Below, piece after piece: positions 53,101 through 62,400 of a stretch of 64,000 bases of DNA; the stretch's first letter is position 1, and each line of letters starts with the position of its first letter. The position numbers were made by a program, and so were the translations under genes. The DNA is from Phoronis australis (taxonomy: Eukaryota > Phoronida > Phoronidae): NCBI GenBank assembly GCA_002633005.1, contig NMRA01000019.1, forward strand, positions 807,348 to 871,347, written 5' to 3'. The notes under the pieces were generated by a model that worked only from the letters and a program-made list of their open reading frames with translations, ran no database searches and was not told the DNA's origin.

Positions 53101-55665
53101 AAATAGGCGACGAATTACTGAAAAATTCTAAAATAATGTTCTGTCAACATTCAGACATCTATTTTCCAAAAGAAAGTTAGAAAATATAAATAATAACTTC
53201 TTAATCAATATAACAAATTATCGATTTATTGATCTTGACTGCACCTGAATAAAGAGCATAAGGTTACCTTACCAATGGTCATGAATGTAATACAATATAC
53301 TCTATTTTAATAATAATGAATCAATGCAAAAGATTCTGACCATCAAAGGCGTGACTATGAAGGTTCTTATCCAGCTCTTTACAGATGTACGGCGTGACAC
53401 GATTCAAGAACTGTAGGATTTCTTCTGAATTGTCTTCCATAAACTGAAAGTTGTGAATATCCAGCTCCTCTGTTTGGGTCTGAAAATTTATGATAGAGCT
53501 ATAACTTTGGATACAACCCCCATTCCTCATTTTTTCGATTACTGTTACAAGTTAGTGATTATTGTATGACCATCACTAATAAGATCTCTTCTTTGGGAAG
53601 TCAAGTTGAGAGTACCATGACTGTATTTCTGATTTCTTTACTGCAGTAAAAAAATCAGAAATATAGTCATGATACTCTGAGTTTGTAAAGAACCGACAGT
53701 TTGCTATTCTTTGAGACTATGCTCGTCACATAAAACGCCACGCTGCAACAAACCAACTGTTATCCTGGTCTCAAGCAGTCCAAATGAACTGTCAGTTCAA
53801 TTTGACTTTAGAAGGAACAATATTAAAATCTATGGTAAATAAGTGATCTAAATTTAAAGCTTTTTGTGATGGAAGGCGAGTTCATATCTGCTTCCAATGT
53901 CCTCACTTTCCTCAATATTGAAGCTTTTGCTATGATCAAGATGTCATTTTAATGCTATTTAAGGTCAAATACTGTAACGTACAGTGCAAGACAAAAGAAA
54001 TCCTGAAGACAGAAGTAATCCTGAAGACAAAATACTATTTCCTTCTCATGACGGCTAACTCATTTGGTACAGTGAAAGACTTAGTAATAAATATCAGGGT
54101 GGCAAAATTCTAATTACAGAATGGCATAGCAACCCTTATAACGTTTCCCATTAATTTCCCTTCACTACCAGTTGTTAGGGAAGATGTGGTCTGACAATGA
54201 ATTTGGCTTCTGCCTGGCCATCATGACGGGAATTACGCATCAATTTATCTAAATACTTTTGCCTTGTACAACTCTGAAATAGCGTCAGTGATGGTTGAAA
54301 TTTTTTATCTTCAAACAAACCTGAACAGTGTGTTTCTTCATTGCCTGACAAGCGACTTCATCTGTTAAAACCTCTCTGGTTTGTGATCCACTGTCTGCAT
54401 ATTGTCTAGAAAACCAATTTTTATGACAAAATTTAGCTATTGCAATGGAATGCTACCTCATACCAGTGCGATCTGTACAATCAACTAGACAATCGCAAGT
54501 AGAGACAGTCATGCAGGGCTCGACGTTATTAAAATCGCCAGGTCGCATTTTGCGACCTAGCCAAAATCCCAGGTCGCATTTTCAAAATCCAGCTCGCATT
54601 CGTAAATGCCAGGTCGCAAAATTTTCCCGCCATTTTTACGCGCCAAAATAGATTTTTTAGATCATCGAGAANAACTCAACTTTTTTATACTGCGCACGCT
54701 CCAATTCATGACCTCAATCTTTAAATAGGCCAAAGGTGAGCCATTGCGGTCTTGGCAGTCAAATGTTCGTTTCCAAAATGCCACCACTTATACTTGTCTT
54801 TAATTGGCGTTACTTGAAACTGATTGTATTTCAATGAATCATTGTTTGTATTTGATAAAAACAAATGCTGTTGATATGACATTTAATAGTCTTTTTGCAC
54901 ATATTTGACATTTTAATGTTTAACAACACGGCAAATGCACGGCTGGTTCCCGGCAGCACGTACGCGAAGGGCGGGAACTTCAGCTTTCAAAGTTCGCCGG
55001 TAGGTCCGCAACTTCTGACCTTCGGCCTGGTTAAAAAAATGAAAAAGTTGAGTTCACGATTTTGGGAACTGAAATAGGGACTGCTCGAAGAAAAAGTTTC
55101 ATAACGGGAGTATTTGTTCGAGTTGGAAGGGATTAAACACATCGACAACCTCCTAAGGTGTTCCTCTATGCGCAAAAGGTATTTGTAACAACGTGACTTT
55201 GATGGTTTAGTCGGTGCGAGGCATAATTCGCCGAAAAGCTTCCGGCGTACAGAGCGCCTATAGCCTCTACATCGCCTCTGCTTCGGGCCAACAGAGGCGA
55301 TGGTCATTGCCTAGTAGGGGACGTGCTGCCTACTTCAGTACTTGACTCTTGAGCATTGTGTCGGCTCTGGGGTGTCGTGTCAAGTTGATAATTTGGCTTC
55401 CTGGCACGTAAATGCAAGCAGACAAAGTGGGAAGAATTTCATCATTCCGTAATTATCTTATGTGCTGGTAAGTTGGCCTGGATTTTGAATGTTTGTCGGC
55501 ACCCACCTCCCCGTGATACAGCGTCAGTGACAGGAAGTGTGAAAGGTATTGTCTGCTAACATTACGGTTACAGAGATTATTTCATAACTGCAAAGCGACA
55601 ACACACCTTTCACGTTTCCAACATGACTTGAACTCCACACAGTCCAAACTCTCGTCAGAAAACAT
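44027..55665 (-). CDS. DYNC2I2: Dynein-2 intermediate chain 2 (WDR34), complete, 11 exons
   Basis: Subunit of cytoplasmic dynein-2, the retrograde intraflagellar transport motor of cilia. ATG at 55665-55663, stop at 44027-44029; joined length 496 residues against about 536 in human. The start M-F-S-D-E-S-L-D and W-K-R, the pre-propeller segment S-H-A-F-D-G-Y, then a WD40 propeller with W-N-C-T-G-S-T-V-A-A-A-Y-G-R, G-G-T-F-N-G-E-V-L-V-W-D, S-P-Y-H-R-N-L-F, W-S-P-I-R-P-L-V-F-A and L-L-A-T-G-D-G-M-G-Y-I-Q-I-W all match the family. Exons join in frame. One intron uses a GC donor. It converges on the modular membrane gene and diverges from a FAM136A-like gene. Confidence 0.93.
44301..44452 (+). 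repeat. 23 bp minisatellite in DYNC2I2 last intron
   Basis: About 6.6 units of GTTCATTGACTACAGC(A/G)ACC plus AGA, with few substitutions. Confidence 0.92.
45088..45296 (-). CDS. DYNC2I2: DYNC2I2 exon 10
   Basis: Phase 0 in, phase 2 out, acceptor CTTTCAG and donor CA|GTATGT. Encodes Y-L-F-S-A-K-W-S-P-I-R-P-L-V-F-A and P-V-Y-S-L-Q-F-N. Confidence 0.92.
45770..46025 (-). repeat. Dispersed element family A, reversed fragment
   Basis: Shows the family's GGACGGACAAAC / GACGGCATAATG segment and terminal hairpin region in reverse orientation, in the intron before exon 10. Confidence 0.6.
46041..46198 (-). CDS. DYNC2I2: DYNC2I2 exon 9
   Basis: Encodes G-P-V-Y-S-V-D-C-S-P-Y-H-R-N-L-F and A-R-L-Y-S-M-I-Q; acceptor TTTTTAG, donor CAG|GTATAT. 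Confidence 0.92.
47034..47215 (-). CDS. DYNC2I2: DYNC2I2 exon 8
   Basis: Encodes G-V-T-S-I-S-Y-N-H-E-D-N-S-I-F and G-S-E-S-G-G-V-F-K-C-S; acceptor CTTTCAG, donor GGAA|GTAAGT. Confidence 0.92.
47692..47990 (+). repeat. MITE family B, copy 3
   Basis: Opens AAAGTATTCAGACAAACTG and ends TTACTTTTGTCTTGCACAG; the last 30 bp are repeated in tandem to 47998. Core TGTAATTAGAATTTTGCCACC counted in two pieces matches copy 4. The rest of the intron (47216-49149) shows nothing else. Confidence 0.75.
49150..49229 (-). CDS. DYNC2I2: DYNC2I2 exon 7
   Basis: Encodes I-V-S-V-S-G-D-G-K-I-L-T-W-Q-M-V; acceptor GTTCTGCAG, donor GG|GTAGGT. Confidence 0.92.
49548..49687 (-). CDS. DYNC2I2: DYNC2I2 exon 6
   Basis: Encodes G-E-V-L-V-W-D-T-S and P-V-S-K-V-H-W-V-L; acceptor ACTTGCAG, donor AAT|GTGCGT. 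Confidence 0.93.
49815..50030. repeat. Dispersed repeat family D, copy 2
   Basis: Same order of motifs as 21595-21870 (CAAATCAAGACTAAATC, AATCTAGTCCAT, GGGTACCAG). Confidence 0.55.
50308..50455 (+). repeat. Degenerate ~20 bp minisatellite
   Basis: Seven or so units of TTTCAATCCAAACACATG with variable spacing, in DYNC2I2 intron 5. Confidence 0.88.
51396..51624 (-). CDS. DYNC2I2: DYNC2I2 exon 5 with GC donor
   Basis: Encodes I-T-G-L-T-W-N-C-T-G-S-T-V-A and V-A-Y-H-P-K-N-P-A-M-I-A-G-G. It ends AATG|GCAAGT: a GC-AG intron with an otherwise perfect donor. The next exon restores G-E-V-L-V-W-D. Confidence 0.93.
51970..52049 (-). CDS. DYNC2I2: DYNC2I2 exon 4
   Basis: Encodes G-Y-S-S-Y-W-D-H-E-S-V-A-I-S-S-L-Y-T-L; acceptor TTGCTCAG, donor AAG|GTTTGT. 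Confidence 0.9.
52275..52460 (+). repeat. Family C tandem repeat, about 60 bp units
   Basis: Three units with TTAACCGCCCACTGCTCGG and CCCCTACTTTTGA; a relative lies at 58550-58695. Confidence 0.8.
52666..52948 (-). repeat. Dispersed element family A, reversed 5' end copy
   Basis: Strongly similar to the reverse complement of 39056-39340, including CGGACGGACGGACGG and the terminal hairpin. A single N at 52665 marks its broken edge. Confidence 0.85.
53341..53479 (-). CDS. DYNC2I2: DYNC2I2 exon 3
   Basis: Encodes T-Q-T-E-E-L-D-I and K-E-L-D-K-N-L-H-S-H-A-F-D; acceptor ATTTTCAG, donor GATG|GTCAGA (weak). Confidence 0.9.
53608..53684. repeat. Hairpin with ~30 bp arms
   Basis: GAGAGTACCATGACTGTATT is matched by its near complement ending CATGATACTC around an ACTGCAGT centre. 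Confidence 0.8.
53965..54275 (-). repeat. MITE family B, copy 4
   Basis: Reverse-oriented copy with AATTAGAATTTTGCCACC and ends CAAGACAAAAG / CTTTTGCCTTGTAC that form terminal inverted repeats. Confidence 0.75.
54321..54405 (-). CDS. DYNC2I2: DYNC2I2 exon 2
   Basis: Acceptor TTTTCTAG, donor CAG|GTTTGT. Encodes Q-Y-A-D-S-G-S-Q-T-R-E-V-L-T-D-E-V; joins exon 1 in phase 2 as AG|A. Confidence 0.87.
54514..54671 (+). repeat. CAGGG-ended repeat, left copy
   Basis: Starts CAGGGCTCGACG and holds several AGGTCGCATTTT motifs; it is the inverted partner of 59224-59381. Similarity stops at an N (54672). The terminus looks like a hAT-type end, but no 8 bp target duplication is evident. Confidence 0.75.
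55607..55665 (-). CDS. DYNC2I2: DYNC2I2 exon 1 with start codon
   Basis: ATG at 55665-55663, donor AAAG|GTGTGT. M-F-S-D-E-S-L-D-C-V-E-F-K-S-C-W-K-R-E fits the family N-terminus, and phase matches exon 2. Confidence 0.85.
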
Positions 55666-55820
55666 ATCTTTTTAATAGAATCTCGCAGTTGACAAGGCAA
55701 ACAAATCTAAAGACGAACAGACTGACAAATATCCGGAAATACTTTGCGCGACACCTTGTGAGATTAGAGAATAGTTTTGTAAATGAACGCTACGTGTCGC
55801 CGTAAGTGTTTAGAATAGTC
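55666..55820. promoter_or_regulatory. Probable bidirectional promoter of DYNC2I2 and FAM136A-like gene
   Basis: Only 155 bp separate the divergent start codons. No TATA box at a sensible place; an ATCCGGAAAT motif resembles an ETS site, a usual feature of TATA-less shared promoters. Its role is inference from layout. Confidence 0.55.
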
Positions 55821-55904
55821 ATGGAAGGTGTTCAAGCACGTGTGCAGGAAGGTGTTAATAAACTTCTCAATGGCATCGACAAAGACTGTTTGCGGAAAAT
55901 ACAG
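55821..55904 (+). CDS. FAM136A: FAM136A-like protein, exon 1 only
   Basis: ATG at 55821 starts 28 codons ending CAG|GTTATA in phase 0. The peptide has R-V-Q-E-G-V-N and I-D-K-D-C-L-R-K-I-Q, matching the N-terminal helix of FAM136A, a small mitochondrial intermembrane-space protein with paired Cys motifs, whose first exon also ends at K-M-Q. The Cys-containing later exons are not in the window; they would be expected beyond, possibly in the gap at 57856. Confidence 0.65.
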
Positions 55905-56459
55905 GTTATAGTAGCATCATATTTTCATTGAAAATTCGTTTGTCTAATGTATTTGTATTTCATAATCATAGGAAGCATCGGTACCTGTTTCTTGGAAGCT
56001 GGCAATGATGACTATCCAGCCAGCTAGATGATGAAATCAATGAAGTATGAAGGATTGAAGACTATCGTCAAAATACATCAAGGACAGGTTGGCCTACCAC
56101 TGTGTGTTCAGCGCCATGAACAGACCTCGAAATTGCACACAGCCAGGGTAGTTCTGCTCGTCACCGCGCCGTGAAACCTGTATCAACATTAAAGACCGGA
56201 CGGGGTGCATGCAAACTGTGAATCAACTGACACTCACCTTGCCCGTTACAGCCATATAACTTAAGTGAAAAACAATCAAATCAACGTCATTTTCTTGCGT
56301 AATTCCTCCCCTTTTGTATTGAAAAGTATTTCATTGTTTTGTCACGCACACGCGTCCTTTCCTAAAATTTTGCGACATCAGCAGCAAAATTGTTTCTGAA
56401 ATTCAGTTTGCTGGTATTAAAATACTAAAAACTTGTACCTAAATGAAACCAGTTTTGAT

Positions 56460-57560
56460 AATTTGTTGTGACATCTTTGCAACCTCGTGGAAGAAGAACA
56501 GTTGATCGAAGAATCGGCGAAAAAAGAAACTGGCCAATAAGTGACAAATACTTCATGGCGCCGAAAGGTGACGCAAAAGATCGCTCCACAACTTTAGAAG
56601 CATGCAGAATAATGGTAGAATGCCATTTTTTCCAGCACCGTTAAATAATTTAGTTTACTCAAGGAAGATTGTAGTTTTTAATGACTAATTTTGTGCCAGA
56701 TTTTAGGTGGTCAGTTTTTTACCCACATCGACGCAAAGCTGTATATTTATAGCTTTGCGCCAAGGCTAAACAATGACTAGCCTTGGCCGGAAAGCTGTAT
56801 AGCCTGTAGCCTATAGGCCTACTTAATTAGGAAATATGCAGCTTTGCACCAATGTGGGTAAAAAACTGACCGGATAAAATCTGCCGCAAATTAGTGTCAT
56901 TAAAAACTACACTCTTCCTTGAGTAAACTAAATTATTCACCGGTGTTAGAAAAACTGGCGTTCTATCGTTATTTTGGTGCTAAAATTATGGTACGATCTT
57001 TTGCGTTGGCTTTCGGCACCATGAATTATAGTGTCACCTATTGGCCAGTTTCTTTATTTGCTGATTCTTCCTAACCTTGAATGACTGAACATCAAAATAC
57101 AGGCAGGAATTGATGAGGTCGCAAACTAGCAAAATAAGCGAAGCTTGCTGTTTCAGTCCACTGATACTCGATTTGCAGTTATTGAAGGCTGGTATATTGT
57201 CGCCTTATCTGTGGGGCGTAGCATGTTCTGTCCTAGCCTTGGTACAAAGCTGTATACTACTAGTAGATATACAGCTTTGCGCCGATGTGGGTAAAAAAGT
57301 GGTAAGATAAAATGTGACTCAAAATTAGTGTCATTAAAAACTACAGTGTTCCTTGAGTAAACTAAGTTATTTAACAGTGTTGGAAAAAATGGCGTTCTAC
57401 CACTATTCTGCTGCTAAAGTTGTGGAGCGATCTTCTGCGTTGGCGTTTGGCGCCATGAAATATTGGGTCACCTATTGGCCAGTTTCTTTTTTCGCAGATT
57501 CTTCAATCAACTGTTGTTATCTCACGAGGTTGCGTACACATCACAACAAATTATTGGAAC
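56460..57560. repeat. Fold-back element with three copies of one arm
   Basis: Arm 56460-56755 occurs inverted at about 57250-57556 and, without its outer part, at 56830-57075. Marks include ACCTCGTG, AAACTGGCCAATA/TATTGGCCAGTTT and GTGGGTAAAAAA. No coding capacity. Confidence 0.8.
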
Positions 57561-59223
57561 TGGTTTCACTTCATTTTAAGTTTTTAGAATTTTGATTTCG
57601 AAAAACCGAATTTCAGAACAAATTTTGCTGCTGCGAAGTTTTCGCAAAAATTTAGCAAATGGCACGTGAGCATGACACGAACGTACTGTTTTCAAAATGA
57701 CAATTTACTTTTCATTGTTACAAAAGGTCGAGAATGACACAATAAAGTGTTTGTTGCATTGTTTTTCACTTAAACGATTGTAAAGTGGTAGATGAGTGTC
57801 GGTTGATTCCCAGTTTTATCATGCACCCTGTCCGGTCTTTAGCTCTATATCTTAANTATCGTATTAAGACAGCCAAAGTGAAAATGACAACCTTATAAAT
57901 CGCCAAACGATGGTCAGTTGCCAAGAAATTCTCAAACCCTTTACTTGTTTCTGGGGCTACGTGCGCGAAGTATAATTTGTCTTTCATACGTTGTTGCCAA
58001 CGTAAAGTGTAGGCCTATTCCAACGATTCAAGTGCGTGAACTCACACGTGCGCACCACTTCAAAGAACACCGACAGTCCTAAATGAAAGAGTATACCAGC
58101 TTGGCTCTGGTTTATTTAAAAATGAACTCAGTTTCCCGGGACCGATATAACCCAGAACTAACGTTATCCTGTTCTGATGTTTCCCGAGGTCGATGTTCTG
58201 TAAACCCTGTATTCTGTTCCTGTAGCCAGCTATTGCAACTAAACTGGCACTAGATGCGAAATTGTGGTTCAAGTTAGCGAACTTTTCATTCTTCTCTTTA
58301 TACACCCCCCGGCAACTTTTCGCTCCCCGAACCACCGTCGCCGTAAAATGTTCACAGACTCCTATAGAAACAACCTTGTTCTGGCTGAAGTGAACAGTTA
58401 AAAAAATCATTCCGGGTGGATAAAAAGGGTACAATGTAGTTGGTAACGATATCCAGAAAGTCACCCCTACCAGATGGAGTTTGCCTCGCAAAATCGTATT
58501 ATTATAACGTTTTTTACCATTGCAGCATTTTAATATCTTATTACCGCAAACACTTAGGTTAACGACTATGCTCACGCACTAGCCTACTCCCTACCTTTAA
58601 AGTGTTTCATAATAAGCGCTCACTGATCTATTAAAAGTCCCCCCTTTAATTTTGAGAATTTCCAATTAAGCGCCCACAGTTCAAGCTAGCGCCCATCATT
58701 GCGCACTACAAACGACCGCGTGTGGTTTAAAATTGACACGCAGATTATATGGTGTGTGTCAGTTTCATTTTACACAACTTCAGTTTTCATAAACGTCTTT
58801 TCACAATATGTAATAACCAAATCCCGGCTTTGTTTTATACCTCGGAAAGAAAGTTAACACTAGTGACGTGCGTGTCGTTTTGCGACTGACATTTTTCCCG
58901 TACTTGGAAGGTATTGAAGAGCAAACTCGCGATTACCCGAGTTAGTTTGAATCGTTAACGACAGACCAGATCTAACAAAATCCCGGATACTTTTTCAACG
59001 GGTATTTTCTCCCTTTTCACATTGCAAATTTAGCTACTCGAATGCACAAGTCAGTTAGAGAGCACTGATTCAACTTTCACGCCGGCAACTTGCCTTGCGC
59101 TCTAGAGACTTTCAATGGCGGTCGTGAAGAACAGTAAGGCCGTACCTGCATGAATGAAGTCTATTTTGAGATCCGAAATTTGTGAGTATTTAACCCTGCA
59201 GGTAAGAGCATAATCTAAACATT
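57561..59223. other. Stretch without a recognised gene, with an assembly gap
   Basis: Contains the N at 57856 and a family C relative at 58550-58695. A 171-codon - strand frame at 58060-58575 has no similarity that I recognise and no clear coding signs. I find none of the expected HMCES or FAM136A 3' exons. Confidence 0.5.
58550..58695 (-). repeat. Family C repeat, diverged copy
   Basis: TTTTGAGAATTTCCAATTAA and GCGCCCAC motifs in the same order as in 52275-52460. Confidence 0.5.
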
Positions 59224-59381
59224 TTCTCGATGATCTAAAAAATCTATTTTGGCGCGTAAAAATGGCGGGAAAATTTTGCGACCTGGCATTTATGAATGCG
59301 AGCTGGAATTTGAAAATGCGACCTGGGATTTTGGCTAGGTCGCAAAATGCGACCTGGCGATTTTAATAGCGTCGAGCCCTG
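59224..59381 (-). repeat. CAGGG-ended repeat, right copy
   Basis: Inverted copy of 54514-54671 ending CGTCGAGCCCTG, 35 bp from HMCES exon 59417-59497. Confidence 0.75.
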
Positions 59382-59416
59382 ATATGTGACATAGCTGAGT
59401 ACAGTGTTCAACTTAC

Positions 59417-59497
59417 AGGCATTCTGTGATGGATATGTGACATAGCTGTTGAAGATTCCACTGTTATGACTGTGTATGAATATATAGGCTCACCGTT
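59417..59497 (-). CDS. HMCES: HMCES exon with HHRMP motif
   Basis: Acceptor TTTTTTGTAG, donor CCT|GTAAGT, 27 codons in phase 0: N-G-E-P-I-Y-S-Y-T-V-I-T-V through S-H-I-H-H-R-M-P. Confidence 0.9.
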
Positions 59498-62400
59498 CTA
59501 CAAAAAAATAGAGCCATTTCAAGGACACATTTATGAACTCACACAGCTGTTCTTAGCAAATTAAGAGACACCCGTGCCTGCTTGCTTACTTTATTTGAAG
59601 GTCCAAGTGCTCAAAGTTTTGGTTGTATTTGGACAAGACGGTAGATGAGGACCTGGTAATAACCTGAGAATTGGAAACTTTTTAAAGAGGCATGGAACGC
59701 AAAGCTCGACAAACATTGATATCTTTAAACAATTCCTGAAGAAAGTACCATCTCACATTGTCTGATACAGAGGAATTTACTAAAAGACAATGTAATTAAA
59801 AAAACTGTTATGAACAAACGCTAGGAATACCAGGTCAGTATGTTGAATTCTGTTTCAGTTGTTGAGAACCACTTTCAATATTGCAATTTAGCCTGTTTAT
59901 CATGTTCCATACCTCTTTAAATGATGTTTTTTTAGAAAAGCTGCAAAAGTGGGCAGAACTAGATGTCTGACAACCTTCAAATTTTATACCATGCAGTTGT
60001 GATTTGAATATCTCCTACTTACCAAAAGAAATATAATAAAATTGACAAAAGTATAATATGCATCAATCATAGACCACCTCCAACACTGTGAGAATTCGGA
60101 TGACTAAATGAAGGTGTGTTTCACAAAAGTAGTTCACTCTAAACAATTCATCAGTAAAAATAGTAGCAATATATCCAGTAATCAAAGCTGCGCACATGTG
60201 CCACAAGTTACATAGATTACAAGAGCAATGATAGGACTTTGTGTATGCAGTTTTAGATGACATCACTAACACAGAGCTTAATATACACAACACCATAGCA
60301 TACGCAACAGCAAATGACGAGCAGATATGTTATGTAAGCTTGCACATTATACCCAAGCTATGTTGAAATCTTATTTCATAATCACAACATTCATTAGTTA
60401 AATATCAGCCACACAGTCCAACAGAGGTCGAACAACATTAAACACAATTCATGTAGCTTCTATTACCTCACCACATTTGCAAACATCAAACAAGCCAGCC
60501 ATCTTAAGCAGACCTCGGCTCTCACAGTCTGCAAAACAACAAAAGAGGGAGCCATTGTTAGTTCCTCCCTGAAAACTTCTGAAGCAGAATATTTGCTTGT
60601 GATATCAAGCATCGCTGCCATTGCTTCTTATTCCTGGTATTGCCATCATCTACGATGCTGCTGTCATTTATTCAATGCATTGTGGGACTGTTGTCAGTTC
60701 ATGAAGATCCTATGACATCACAGAATAATGGAAAGCATAGGAGAACAAAAAAGTTAATTATCAAAAATGCAAAGTACTAATAAGATTACATGGTTTAAAC
60801 TTATCTTTGGTGCCACCAGAAGTTAACACGTTTATCAGTCAATAACCAGTGAACTCAACAAACAAATGTTTTCAAATGTTAAAGAGCCCACAACCTGTGA
60901 TGAGGCTGACGGTGAAGCTAACAATATCAGCAACACCATTACTTCAAAACTTATAACACGTAAGATCTATTTACATACACGGAGCTAGAGCTACATCAAC
61001 ATAATTCAAAAAATGGAAGACAGCGCCACCTTGTGTCAGATTTCACCCCTGAAACAACTGCTGACATTCATTACACATGATTGAGAGCATGGCCTACCAT
61101 TTCCACTTGGTATTTCGTCCTTCACGGTCTCTTCATGGTCACCACCAGCAGTGCCCTCTGGTGAACAGCGCCTAGAGTAAATGTAGTAAGGCTGCTTCAA
61201 ACCTCCGCTTGTCTTCCACTCGTAAAAGCTAAAAGGAAAACTCAAGTTGAAAAACGAGCAGCGGTAACATCACGATAGCTTGGTGAAAGAGGACGGTCCT
61301 GGCAGACATGCACAGATGATGGAGCTTGGAATGTACATAGCAAGGTCAGAGTAAACAATACGTGTAATTGTAAATGTAACAGTAAAAAAGTGTCCTATAT
61401 AAAAAGTTATTTATGTAAGGCAGACTAATAACTTCTTCAAACTACCATTTCAAGCAGGATGGGTGCCAGTTGAATGCAGTAGACTCATAAATACTTTGGA
61501 CAGTGAGACAACTGTAACTAGAGTTTCGTCACACTGAAGAACCAAGTATCACTCTCTTGCTTTAACCTTCAACAGTTGAGTTTTTGAAAATCATCCCACA
61601 TACTATTGACTCAACTGGATACATGCTTAACCTACAGTTGGTGTCTCCAGGCCCAAGGTTTCTGTCCACATGGACACAAAGTAGGGCTATGGTGATGAGG
61701 TGCAACTTATACTACCTTGAAGAGGTACGCTACGTTGCAATACATGTCAAGTTATAGCAGGTTTACCTTTTGTCCACACAGTAACTTGCAGTTGGATCAT
61801 GTTGTTCCAAGGACAACTACGTGCTGCGTTGTCCATAAACCAGCGTTGGGACAACTGCCCACGTGTACACAGTATTAGCAGAAATCCACGTGGACTTAAC
61901 GTTTGACATCTGTAAACCTACAGAAACCTTACACCTGACAAGAAATTTGCTCTGACAAGTAAAAATGTCCAATTTCAAAGACTTCTGACATTGCTTTGAA
62001 AGCCCACAATTTCTGACAACACTGCCATAGGGTACCTGTGTTACAGTACTTCAGTGTCCACCTACCCATCAGCCAGTACTACACATCTCTGTCCACTCTC
62101 CAGTGGCCTCACAAACGACCTCTTCTCCCTCAGGGACTCACTGCGGCAGTTGCTCATCTTGTAACCAAATTTCTTGACGTCTCCGCGATGCCAGGATGGG
62201 ACAAGTCCCCACAGCATTGGCTGAAGAACTCTGTCACTGTCTGCTTCACCATTGGAACAGTTGGAGGCAGATATCAACACAGGCCTGCACACAAGATGGC
62301 CTCTCACACATTATGACATTCCAATGAGACAGGTGCAGTGAGATGTCAATACACACCTGCATAAAACACGCATACACATTGACACAGTTTTTCTCCACAA

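Noticed and set aside
55969-56225. Possible second exon of the FAM136A-like gene after the AG at 55971
   Set aside because: Reading any frame meets stops and lacks the paired Cys motifs of FAM136A; at best an unrelated degenerate fragment.
58060-58575. 171-codon open frame on the - strand
   Set aside because: No recognisable family and no match to the HMCES exons expected here; long frames can occur by chance in this less AT-rich stretch.
59417-59460. First taken as an extra 5' exon of DYNC2I2
   Set aside because: The frame from the TTTTTTGTAG acceptor gives the HMCES YSYTVITV...HHRMP segment, and DYNC2I2 has its own exon 1 at 55607-55665.
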